64,000 nt of DNA from Bacteroidia bacterium (GTDB taxonomy: Bacteria; Bacteroidota; Bacteroidia; Bacteroidales; UBA932), in the NCBI GenBank assembly GCA_021153285.1, contig JAGKTT010000003.1, positions 22,709 to 86,708 of the forward strand, given 5' to 3'. Positions 1-6,907 of this stretch are shown here, piece by piece; positions within the stretch are counted from its first letter, which is position 1; the number at the start of each line of letters is the position of its first letter. Under the pieces are notes generated by a model. That model saw only the letters and a list, made by a program, of their open reading frames with translations. It did no database searches and was not told where the DNA came from. A program made the translations under genes and the position numbers.

Positions 1-588
1 TTCAATATGTATGAGGACGCAGGTAACGACAAGGACTATGCGGATTCATTCGCAACAACCTCTCTTGCCAACAGATGGAACGGAAACACTCAGACCATCA
101 CCATAGCATCACGTAAGGGTTCTTACTCCGGAATGCCTTCGGAAAGAAACTTCAAGGTAAAGGTTCTCGCAAGCCAGGCTCCGGTAAATGTAACCGTCAA
201 TGGAGAGAATGTTTCTTATGAATACCTTGGAGAAAACCTTGCATTCGTAATCGACGTACCGGTAACAGACTGTTCTTCAGAAAAGAATATTGTCATTACA
301 TACTCAGACGCACAGCCTGCAATCGCTCAGGGACTTATCGGTCTGTCACGCCGTATGGCACGAAGCATCGAGGCCCTCAAGTTCCGCACCGGAGCTGACC
401 CGATCGACGATCTCGCTATGATGGGCAATATCAACGAGGCTATCCTCTATGCACCGGAAAAGGCAGCAGAACTCACTGAGGCATTTATGAAGAACTACAA
501 CAATCTTCCTGAAATCCTCAAGCAGCAGCCACGCCTGAGTGAAGAGGACATCCAGTGGTTCCTCGCCCACTGCGGCTGGAACCTTTAA
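1..588 (+). CDS. C-terminal part of a GH31-family glycosidase (partial, begins before the window)
   Basis: The reading frame is open from base 1, so the gene enters from the left and only the last 195 residues are visible. They match the DUF5110 module that closes many GH31 alpha-glucosidases and alpha-xylosidases: an acidic YEDAG-type start, then a WNGNTQTITI strand and a GSYSGMPSER segment. After this beta-rich module comes a helical tail (roughly the last 85 residues) ending in GWNL that is less typical. The catalytic domain lies outside the window, so substrate cannot be judged. The next gene starts 11 bases after the stop, suggesting co-transcription. Family assignment is by recognition of the module only. 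Confidence 0.75.
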   Translation, partial: FNMYEDAGNDKDYADSFATTSLANRWNGNTQTITIASRKGSYSGMPSERNFKVKVLASQAPVNVTVNGENVSYEYLGENLAFVIDVPVTDCSSEKNIVITYSDAQPAIAQGLIGLSRRMARSIEALKFRTGADPIDDLAMMGNINEAILYAPEKAAELTEAFMKNYNNLPEILKQQPRLSEEDIQWFLAHCGWNL

Positions 589-599
589 AAATTCCGACA

Positions 600-1790
600 A
601 TGAGAAGAGTATTCTATTTCCTATGCATGATCACTGCGTGCTGCTTGGCTTCTTCATGCGAAAAGCCTGTAAATGAGCAAGAAGAGAATCATTGGTCTGA
701 AGAAGTCATCATACCTGACAACCAGATCTGGTACAAGACAACGGATGACAATCAGATGGAGCATATAGGCTTTGCAGAGGAAGACATCATTTCACACTCT
801 TATTCCAATGGCAGAGGTGTGATAGAATTCAAGAATACGGTCAACAGCCTCCCGGCAAAAGCATTTACGAAAGATTGGTTCAAGTTATGCAGAGTCCGTC
901 TGCCGAATACAATAAAACATATTGGTGATGAAGCATTCTATAACTGCTTATATCTCGAGGCTTTCGATCTTCCGGAAAATCTTGAGTCTATAGGAATTGC
1001 AGCCTTCAGTTATTGTGGTTCAATTGACAGGATAGACTTTCCTTCGGGTTTGAAGCATATAGGAAGTTCTGCCTTCAGCCAATGTCATAGATTGGTGAGC
1101 ATTGTACTACCATCAGATATCGACGTTCTGGAAAGTGAAGTCTTCCACGGATGCAGCCGATTGGAGAATGTAACCCTTCCTGATGGAATCAAAAGCATCG
1201 GGGATGGTGCCTTTTCATATTGCTCCAAACTTCAGAGCATACATCTCCCCGAATCCCTTGAATCACTGAAACGATATGCATTCAGCGACTCCGGACTAAA
1301 AGCAATAACACTTCCTTCCGGTATAACTGAAATCAGCCAGAATCTGTTCCTGAATTCAAGACTTGAGGATATTACGATCAAAGGTGATGTAAAAGTCATT
1401 GAAAGAGGCGCATTCTCCTATACTCCAATCACATCATTCGAGGTACCGGCTACAGTGGAAATAATTGAATCTTATGCGTTCAGTGAATGCAACAATCTGA
1501 CTGAGATAAGCATACCAGAAGGAGTCAGGGAAATATACGGAGCATTCAACGGATGTGCGGCTCTGACGACATTGGTTCTCCCGTCCTCATTGGAAATATT
1601 CAGCAATGGTGCAGATAACTGTCCTATGCTTACTGACATATACTGCAAATGTACTGACCCGAAGGACTATAGCCTAGGAAGTTTCCTTCCAGAACTACAG
1701 CACATCTATGTCCCAAGAGGTTACGCTAAGCAATATAAAAATTCATCTCTAAGCATCTATCGGGATAAAATCACAGAATACGACTTTTAA
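600..1790 (+). CDS. BspA-type leucine-rich-repeat lipoprotein
   Basis: The 396-residue protein begins with a lipoprotein signal whose lipobox LASSC places the lipidated cysteine at residue 20. From about residue 85 to 380 it is a run of about a dozen LRR_5 repeats of about 23 residues with the pattern 'IG..AF..C..L..I.LP..L', as in BspA and TpLRR surface proteins. Such proteins sit on the cell surface and are linked to adhesion or binding of host and bacterial partners; no enzymatic residues are visible. The ATG at 600 was preferred over an upstream in-frame start at 555 because it directly gives the signal peptide. It follows the GH31 gene by 11 bases. The codons look more AT-rich than those of neighbouring genes, which may reflect transfer or relaxed constraint. 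Confidence 0.85.
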   Translation: MRRVFYFLCMITACCLASSCEKPVNEQEENHWSEEVIIPDNQIWYKTTDDNQMEHIGFAEEDIISHSYSNGRGVIEFKNTVNSLPAKAFTKDWFKLCRVRLPNTIKHIGDEAFYNCLYLEAFDLPENLESIGIAAFSYCGSIDRIDFPSGLKHIGSSAFSQCHRLVSIVLPSDIDVLESEVFHGCSRLENVTLPDGIKSIGDGAFSYCSKLQSIHLPESLESLKRYAFSDSGLKAITLPSGITEISQNLFLNSRLEDITIKGDVKVIERGAFSYTPITSFEVPATVEIIESYAFSECNNLTEISIPEGVREIYGAFNGCAALTTLVLPSSLEIFSNGADNCPMLTDIYCKCTDPKDYSLGSFLPELQHIYVPRGYAKQYKNSSLSIYRDKITEYDF

Positions 1791-1866
1791 TCCACAGCTG
1801 ATAAATTCTTGGAACGATATACATCTTTACAATAACGTGACGATCATTGATTAAACATTACTTTCT

Positions 1867-1934
1867 GGCAGCGGTGCACCCAGAACAAGCTGTTTTGTGG
1901 CACACCGCTGCCGAAGTATACGAAATTCGGCAGC
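1867..1934. repeat. Pair of overlapping, mutually exclusive inverted repeats
   Basis: The 10-base arm at 1867-1876 (GGCAGCGGTG) is complementary to 1903-1912, while the 9-base segment 1907-1915 (GCTGCCGAA) is complementary to 1926-1934. Both stems use bases 1907-1912, so an RNA could form one or the other but not both. No function is known. Confidence 0.6.
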
Positions 1935-1935
1935 T

Positions 1936-1982
1936 CAAAGCAGACAACGCAGCTCATCCTAAGGGCCGCTCTGTCTGCTTTG
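1936..1982. repeat. Inverted repeat, 11-bp perfect stem
   Basis: CAAAGCAGACA at 1936-1946 is the exact reverse complement of 1972-1982, separated by 25 bases. There is no T-run after it on either side that would make it a standard terminator. Confidence 0.65.
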
Positions 1983-2082
1983 TGCATTTACTCTACGAAA
2001 TCATCCAAAAGATGGAGAAACGCAAGCAATTTTACATTACACGTATCATATAAATATATGGCCATCAGTCAATTAAGCAATG

Positions 2083-2108
2083 AAGGGTCGGTAAATTTAC
2101 CGACCCTT
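2083..2108. repeat. 26-bp perfect palindrome
   Basis: AAGGGTCGGTAAA at 2083-2095 is followed directly by its exact reverse complement at 2096-2108. Perfect dyad symmetry without a spacer suits a dimeric protein site as well as a hairpin; A/T-rich flanks lie on both sides. Confidence 0.7.
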
Positions 2109-2146
2109 AAATATGTAATATACTGTAAATTAATGCATTATGAAGT

Positions 2147-2162
2147 ACGGGCTTTGTCCCGT
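2147..2162. repeat. Short inverted repeat
   Basis: ACGGG at 2147-2151 pairs with CCCGT at 2158-2162 around a 6-base loop. It is a minor element, listed because it lies in the same series of hairpins. Confidence 0.35.
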
Positions 2163-2202
2163 TAAATTATTGGCCCCCAAAATTTCCTGGTTATTTGTGA
2201 CG

Positions 2203-2236
2203 TTTGTCCGTAAATACCGGCTTAGATACGGACAAA
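2203..2236. repeat. Inverted repeat, 10-bp perfect stem
   Basis: TTTGTCCGTA at 2203-2212 is the exact reverse complement of 2227-2236, with a 14-base loop. The TTTGTCC motif also occurs in the smaller hairpin at 2147-2162. Confidence 0.6.
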
Positions 2237-2248
2237 GTGCTTCGCTAA

Positions 2249-2260
2249 GCTAAATTTAGC
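2249..2260. repeat. 12-bp perfect palindrome
   Basis: GCTAAATTTAGC is self-complementary without a spacer. It lies 12 bases after the inverted repeat at 2203-2236. Confidence 0.4.
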
Positions 2261-2295
2261 CATAAAACGGATACAGTTTAGATCAGTATGATGAG

Positions 2296-2328
2296 TTTCT
2301 CCACGATAATGGCCTTTTCGTGGAGAAA
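2296..2328. repeat. Inverted repeat, 11-bp perfect stem
   Basis: TTTCTCCACGA at 2296-2306 is exactly complementary to 2318-2328 around an 11-base loop. No gene close by on either strand explains it as a terminator. Confidence 0.65.
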
Positions 2329-2375
2329 TATATGTCAGGCATTGTGCTTAATTGGACAACATTTCCCTCTACCGC

Positions 2376-2419
2376 ATACCGCTCGTGCGACTTTTGCCTT
2401 ATATAGGCCCGAGCGGTAT
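2376..2419. repeat. Inverted repeat with ATACCGCTCG arms
   Basis: ATACCGCTCG at 2376-2385 pairs exactly with 2410-2419. The same arm sequence is reused in the next hairpin (2431-2477), and its core ACCGCTCG occurs in the terminator-like hairpin near 60.5 kb. Confidence 0.6.
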
Positions 2420-2430
2420 ATTGTAATTAA

Positions 2431-2477
2431 ATAATACCGCTCGCAGGAAAAATAGGATTCCTACGAGCGGCATTATT
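2431..2477 (-). terminator. Probable terminator of the xylose operon
   Basis: The arms 2430-2443 and 2464-2477 form a 14-base stem with one mismatch around an A/T-rich loop. The hairpin starts about 20 bases beyond the xylE stop on the minus strand and is followed there by an A/T-rich stretch. Position and shape fit the end of the xylose operon transcript. Confidence 0.6.
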
Positions 2478-2496
2478 TTACACTGAGAATAAAGAT

Positions 2497-3975
2497 CTAC
2501 TTCTTCCAGAGTCTTGACATATCTTCGAGGGTCTTGCCCTTTGTTTCAGGGACGAGCTTCCAGACAAAGATAGCAGCGATGATGCAGATCACTCCGTAGA
2601 GGCCGTATGTGAAGGCGTGACCGAAGTTCTCTCCCATCGAACCGAGGCTCATATTGTACATAGGAAGGAAAGTCGATGAGACAATGAAGTTGAAGATCCA
2701 CTGGAATGCCACAGCAATAGCCACGGCCGCACCACGGATGGTATTAGGGAAAATCTCAGAGATGAGTACCCAGCAGATAGGTCCCCAGCTGAACATAAAT
2801 GACGCACTATAGACCATTATGCTGATTACTGCCACCACTGGAGGAAGGGCTGCGGAAACGCTTGTCACGGCCACTCCGGCAGCTCCGAGAGCCATTCCGA
2901 GAGATCCCCAGATGAGGAGAGGCTTACGGCCCCACTTCTCGACTGTAAAGATCGCTACGAGAGTGAAAGTTATGTTCACGACACCCATAAGCACGGTCTG
3001 CATCATAGGATTGCCCATACCAAGAGACTCGAATATACGAGGGGCAAAGTAAAGGACAGCATTGATTCCGACGGCCTGCTGGAAGACGCTGAGCATAATA
3101 CCTACGAAAATCACAAGCCATCCGTAAGTAAAGAGTTTCTCTGTCTTTTCAGTAACTGTAGCCTTGATGTCTGCAAGAATCTCCTGAGCCTTTGACTGTC
3201 CGTTGATTTTTGCGAGAATAGCAAGAGCCTGAGCATCCTTGCCTGTCATAGCAAGATAGCGTGGAGTCTCTGGAACGAGGAAAAGCAGTACAGTGAAGAG
3301 TCCTGCAGGAACTGCTTCACTTACAAACATATATCTCCAGCCTGTCTCGATCATCCACTGTGCTTCACCTGGATTCATAATCTGATTCATACCTTCAGCC
3401 ACTTTCTGGATGGCAGGAGCGATATGGTCACCAAGGATGATGAAGTTCACAAAATACACCACGAGCTGACCGAAGATGATCGCAAACTGATTCCAGGAAA
3501 CAAGGGTACCACGCATATCGCTCGGAGCCACCTCAGCGATATACATAGGGCAGATGGCAGAAGCAAGTCCGACACCGAGACCTCCAAGTACACGGTAAAG
3601 GTTGAATGCAATCAGAAGAGAGAATGTCGGCTCACCCTTAGGAAAGAAAAGGAATTCAGGAAAATAAGATCCAAGAGCAGAGAGAAAGAAGAATACTCCA
3701 GCCATAATAAGGGACTTCTTACGGCCGAGTCTTGATGCAAGAAATCCGGAAAGAGCTGCACCGACAATACATCCCAGAAGAGCGCTGGACGATGTGATAC
3801 CGTGAAGGAAGTCAGTGTATACAAAGTCACCGGCACCCATAAAGAATGCCTGGAGGCCTTTTTCTGCTCCGGAAATGACTGCTGTGTCGTATCCGAACAG
3901 CAAGCCTCCTATAACTGCTACCAGGACTATCGATAAGAGATAGCCCTTGCTGCCTTTGTCATTATTCGTACTCAT
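2497..3975 (-). CDS. xylE: D-xylose/H+ symporter, MFS sugar porter
   Basis: This 492-residue inner-membrane protein is a sugar porter of the major facilitator superfamily with about 12 predicted membrane segments. Family signatures are visible: GRKKSL after helix 2, PETPRYL before the central loop, the QQAVGINAVLYFAP segment and PETKGKTLE at the C-terminus. Its length equals that of characterised XylE (about 490 residues), and it is the last gene of a cluster with xylose isomerase and xylulokinase, which supports xylose as substrate. The ATG at 3975 overlaps the xylA stop by one base (TAATG), a translational-coupling arrangement; a TTG two codons upstream is less likely. Arabinose or glucose transport cannot be excluded. 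Confidence 0.9.
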   Translation of the reverse strand: MSTNNDKGSKGYLLSIVLVAVIGGLLFGYDTAVISGAEKGLQAFFMGAGDFVYTDFLHGITSSSALLGCIVGAALSGFLASRLGRKKSLIMAGVFFFLSALGSYFPEFLFFPKGEPTFSLLIAFNLYRVLGGLGVGLASAICPMYIAEVAPSDMRGTLVSWNQFAIIFGQLVVYFVNFIILGDHIAPAIQKVAEGMNQIMNPGEAQWMIETGWRYMFVSEAVPAGLFTVLLFLVPETPRYLAMTGKDAQALAILAKINGQSKAQEILADIKATVTEKTEKLFTYGWLVIFVGIMLSVFQQAVGINAVLYFAPRIFESLGMGNPMMQTVLMGVVNITFTLVAIFTVEKWGRKPLLIWGSLGMALGAAGVAVTSVSAALPPVVAVISIMVYSASFMFSWGPICWVLISEIFPNTIRGAAVAIAVAFQWIFNFIVSSTFLPMYNMSLGSMGENFGHAFTYGLYGVICIIAAIFVWKLVPETKGKTLEDMSRLWKK

Positions 3976-5291
3976 TAGCAATACATATTGAGGATAGCCT
4001 CATAAAGTTCCTGCTTTCCTGAAATCTGCTTAGGCTCATTGACCTTCTTACCGTACGCATAGACATCCTCAAGAGTAAGCTCACCGTTCTCGAATTTCTT
4101 ACCGAGACCCTCGTCGAAGCTTGCATAACGCTCCGCCACCATCTTGCAGAGCGGAGACTCCTCAAGAAGAGCAGCAGCGCTCTCTAGAGCTCGAGCCATT
4201 GCATCCATAGCTGCGATATGGGCGATGAAGATATCCTCGAGGTCAGTAGAGTTACGACGGGTCTTGGCGTCGAAGTTAGTACCACCGTTTCCGAGACCTC
4301 CGTTACGGATGATCTGCATCATTGCCTGAGTAAGGTCGAATGCATCGATAGGGAACTGGTCAGTATCCCAGCCGTTCTGATAGTCACCGCGGTTAGCGTC
4401 GATAGAACCGAGCATACCTGCATCCACTGCACAAGCGAGCTCGTGCTCGAATGTGTGACCGGCAAGAGTTGCGTGGTTCACCTCGATATTCACTTTGAAG
4501 TCATTCTCAAGACCGTGCGCCTTAAGGAAGCCGATAACTGTCTCAGTATCCACATCATACTGATGCTTTGTAGGCTCCATTGGCTTAGGCTCGATGAGGA
4601 ATGTACCTGTAAAGCCCTTTGCACGAGCATAATCACGTGCGAGAGTAAGCATCATAGCAAGATGCTCCTTTTCACGCTTCTGGTCAGTATTCAGAAGGCT
4701 CATATAACCCTCACGGCCACCCCAGAACACATAGTTCGTACCACCAAGCTCAATAGTCGCGTCAATAGCGTTCTTGATCTGGACAGCTGCACGAGCCACA
4801 ACATCGAAGTCAGGGTTGGTAGCTGCACCGTTCATATATCTCTTATGGCCGAATACATTGGCTGTTCCCCAAAGAAGCTTGATGCCTGTCTCAGCCTGCT
4901 TCTCCTTAAGATAGGCTACGATCTGCTTGAGGTTAGCTTCATATTCCTCGACATCGGCACCCTCGTCGACAAGGTCCACATCGTGGAAGCAATAGTACTC
5001 GATACCGATCTTCTGCATAAACTCGAAACCGGCATCCACCTTATCTTTAGCTGCCTGGATAGGGCAAGCCTCACCATTCCAAGGAAAAGTCTTTGTTCCA
5101 CCACCGAACTGGTCTGCACCCTCTGCACAGAGTGTGTGCCACCAAGCCATAGAAAACTTGAGCCACTCAGCCATTGTCTTGCCGAGTACTACCTTCTTTG
5201 CATCATAATAGCGGAAAGCCATAGGGTTCCTGCTTTCCTTTCCTTCGAACCGGATCTTACCGATACCAGGGAAAAATTCTTTTGTTGCCAT
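3975..5291 (-). CDS. xylA: Xylose isomerase
   Basis: XylA converts D-xylose to D-xylulose in the cytoplasm using two divalent metal ions. The 438-residue length matches the long class of xylose isomerases found in Bacteroidota and Clostridia. Visible signatures are [14 protein letters not shown], the [13 protein letters not shown] segment with the metal-binding glutamate and lysine region, and [20 protein letters not shown] carrying the metal-binding aspartates. It lies between xylB and xylE on the minus strand; the gap to xylB is about 90 bases and contains a short repeated element (5323-5388). The next gene overlaps its stop codon by one base. Confidence 0.97.
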   Translation of the reverse strand: MATKEFFPGIGKIRFEGKESRNPMAFRYYDAKKVVLGKTMAEWLKFSMAWWHTLCAEGADQFGGGTKTFPWNGEACPIQAAKDKVDAGFEFMQKIGIEYYCFHDVDLVDEGADVEEYEANLKQIVAYLKEKQAETGIKLLWGTANVFGHKRYMNGAATNPDFDVVARAAVQIKNAIDATIELGGTNYVFWGGREGYMSLLNTDQKREKEHLAMMLTLARDYARAKGFTGTFLIEPKPMEPTKHQYDVDTETVIGFLKAHGLENDFKVNIEVNHATLAGHTFEHELACAVDAGMLGSIDANRGDYQNGWDTDQFPIDAFDLTQAMMQIIRNGGLGNGGTNFDAKTRRNSTDLEDIFIAHIAAMDAMARALESAAALLEESPLCKMVAERYASFDEGLGKKFENGELTLEDVYAYGKKVNEPKQISGKQELYEAILNMYC

Positions 5292-5322
5292 AGTTTTAGT
5301 AGTGATATTTTAATTGGTTTAT

Positions 5323-5388
5323 AGATTCTCACGTCGCTGCGCTTCTCAGAATGACATTAGAGAGATGCGCTCGTCAGAATGACATCAG
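5323..5388. repeat. Interspersed intergenic element, copy A (one full plus one partial unit)
   Basis: The segment 5323-5356 (starting AGATTCTCACGTCGCT and ending CAGAATGACA) closely matches the segment at 59050-59083 and, less well, 36976-37004. A second, degenerate unit at 5362-5388 repeats GCGCTCGTCAGAATGACATC and runs into the xylB stop codon (5385-5387). It looks like a small non-coding repeat scattered between genes. Confidence 0.65.
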
Positions 5389-6851
5389 AGGCGCGACTTC
5401 CAGACTTCGTATGCAGCTGTATAAGCTTCTGTGTCAGAAGGTTCGATCACTGCCAGCTTCTCAAGAGTCGAGAAGGCTTCTTTATTGTCCTTATATATGC
5501 CGGCACCTATACCAGCTCCCTTGGCTGCACCGACCGAGCCGTCTGTATCATAAAGGTCAATCACCGCGCCGGTTACTCCTGCAAGAGTATTGCGGAAGAT
5601 CGGGCTGAGGAACATATTGGCGTGACCAGCGTGGATCTTGCTTACATTCATTCCCATCTGTTCCATAATCTCGATTCCATACTTGAACGAGAATACGATG
5701 CCCTCCTGCGCTGCACGAAGAAGATGAGCCTTGCTGTGTACATTGAAGTTCACTCCGTGTATCGAACTGCCCGTTTCCTTATTTTCAAGCATACGTTCCG
5801 CACCGTTTCCGAACGGAAGTATGCTGACTCCTGCACTTCCGACAGGAGCAAGGGCAGCAAGGTCATTCATAGCCGAATATGAAATGCCCTCCGGAGCGAC
5901 ATTCCTCTTCATCCACGAATTGAGGATTCCGGTACCATTAATGCAGAGAAGGACACCAAGGTGGGTCTGGTCTGCAGTATGATTTACGTGTGCGAATGTA
6001 TTGACGCGAGACTTAGGATCATAGTTCACATCGCCGAGAACGCCGTACACAACTCCCGAAGTACCAGCAGTAGAAGCGATTTCACCAGGATTGAACACAT
6101 TGAGTGACAATGCATTGTTCGGCTGGTCGCCGGCACGGTAAGTGATAGGGATACCGGCAGCAAGCCCGAGTTCAAGTGCAGCAGCCTCGCTCACTCTTCC
6201 CTGCTCGGAGAATGTAGGACGGATTTCAGGGATGAGACTCTCGTCGAAGCCGTAATAGTCCAGAAGAATCCTGGCAGGCGCATTCTCTGCAAAGTCCCAC
6301 AGCATTCCTTCTGAAAGGCCTGAAACAGTAGTGCAGACTTCTCCGCTGAGCTTCATTGCGATATAATCTCCAGGAAGCATTATCTTGTAGATCTTCGCAT
6401 AAAGTTCGGGCTCATTTTCCTTTACCCAAGCCAGCTTGGAAGCGGTGAAGTTACCTGGAGAATTAAGCAGATGGCTCAAGCAAAGTTCGTGTCCCATCTC
6501 ATCGAATGCCTTCTGGCCGTAAGGAACAGCACGAGAGTCACACCAGATGATGGATGGACGGAGGACATTGAGATTCTTGTCCACGCATACAAGGCCGTGC
6601 ATCTGATATGAGATACCGATCGCCTTGATATCTGCAGGATGCGCTCCTGAGCCAGACAACACTGCAGATGTCGCGAGTTTGAGATTCTCCCACCAGGACG
6701 ACGGCTCCTGTTCAGCCCAGCCTGGCTTTACAGCCATAATGGCAGCCTCTGACTTTGGATAGAATGCCGAACTTAGACATCTGCCAGTCTGAGCATCCAC
6801 GAGACTCGCCTTGACTGACGAGCTTCCGATATCATAACCTAAAAGATACAT
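5385..6851 (-). CDS. xylB: Xylulokinase
   Basis: XylB phosphorylates D-xylulose to D-xylulose 5-phosphate, which transketolase then uses. The 488-residue protein has the FGGY-kinase layout: an N-terminal ATPase-type strand YDIGSSSVKASLVD, the substrate-side segment SYQMHGLVCVD, and a second ATPase domain with AGDQPNNALSLNV and ASTAGTSGVVYGV. Length is normal for the family. It follows the GH31 gene by 56 bases and precedes xylA, so it is the first sugar-metabolism gene of the xylBAE block. The stop codon lies within a degenerate copy of an interspersed repeat, so the last few residues may have been altered by that insertion. Confidence 0.95.
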   Translation of the reverse strand: MYLLGYDIGSSSVKASLVDAQTGRCLSSAFYPKSEAAIMAVKPGWAEQEPSSWWENLKLATSAVLSGSGAHPADIKAIGISYQMHGLVCVDKNLNVLRPSIIWCDSRAVPYGQKAFDEMGHELCLSHLLNSPGNFTASKLAWVKENEPELYAKIYKIMLPGDYIAMKLSGEVCTTVSGLSEGMLWDFAENAPARILLDYYGFDESLIPEIRPTFSEQGRVSEAAALELGLAAGIPITYRAGDQPNNALSLNVFNPGEIASTAGTSGVVYGVLGDVNYDPKSRVNTFAHVNHTADQTHLGVLLCINGTGILNSWMKRNVAPEGISYSAMNDLAALAPVGSAGVSILPFGNGAERMLENKETGSSIHGVNFNVHSKAHLLRAAQEGIVFSFKYGIEIMEQMGMNVSKIHAGHANMFLSPIFRNTLAGVTGAVIDLYDTDGSVGAAKGAGIGAGIYKDNKEAFSTLEKLAVIEPSDTEAYTAAYEVWKSRL

Positions 6852-6907
6852 AAAATTTAAGTTTTATCCATATATAATGACACCCTCAGACCGTCCAACT
6901 CATAACA

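Larger units (their letters stand above)
1791..2496. other. 706-bp gene-free region rich in inverted repeats
   Basis: No convincing gene is present between the BspA-like gene and the end of xylE. The short open frames here (about 60-70 codons) read through the inverted repeats and have no recognisable product. Instead the region holds at least nine inverted repeats with stems of 5 to 14 bp and mostly unrelated sequences, at 1867-1912, 1907-1934, 1936-1982, 2083-2108, 2147-2162, 2203-2236, 2249-2260, 2296-2328, 2376-2419 and 2431-2477. Only the last is clearly placed as a terminator of a present gene. Confidence 0.7.

Noticed and set aside
1847..2165. Two short open frames in the hairpin region
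   Set aside because: They pass through the inverted repeats and have no recognisable product.
1861..2480. Integron attC array
   Set aside because: The hairpins lack the conserved RYYYAAC/GTTRRRY core sites, there are no cassette genes between them and no integrase in the window.
4218..5324. 368-codon open frame antisense to xylA
   Set aside because: Low-complexity Leu/Ser/Thr/Cys composition typical of antisense frames; xylA is unambiguous.
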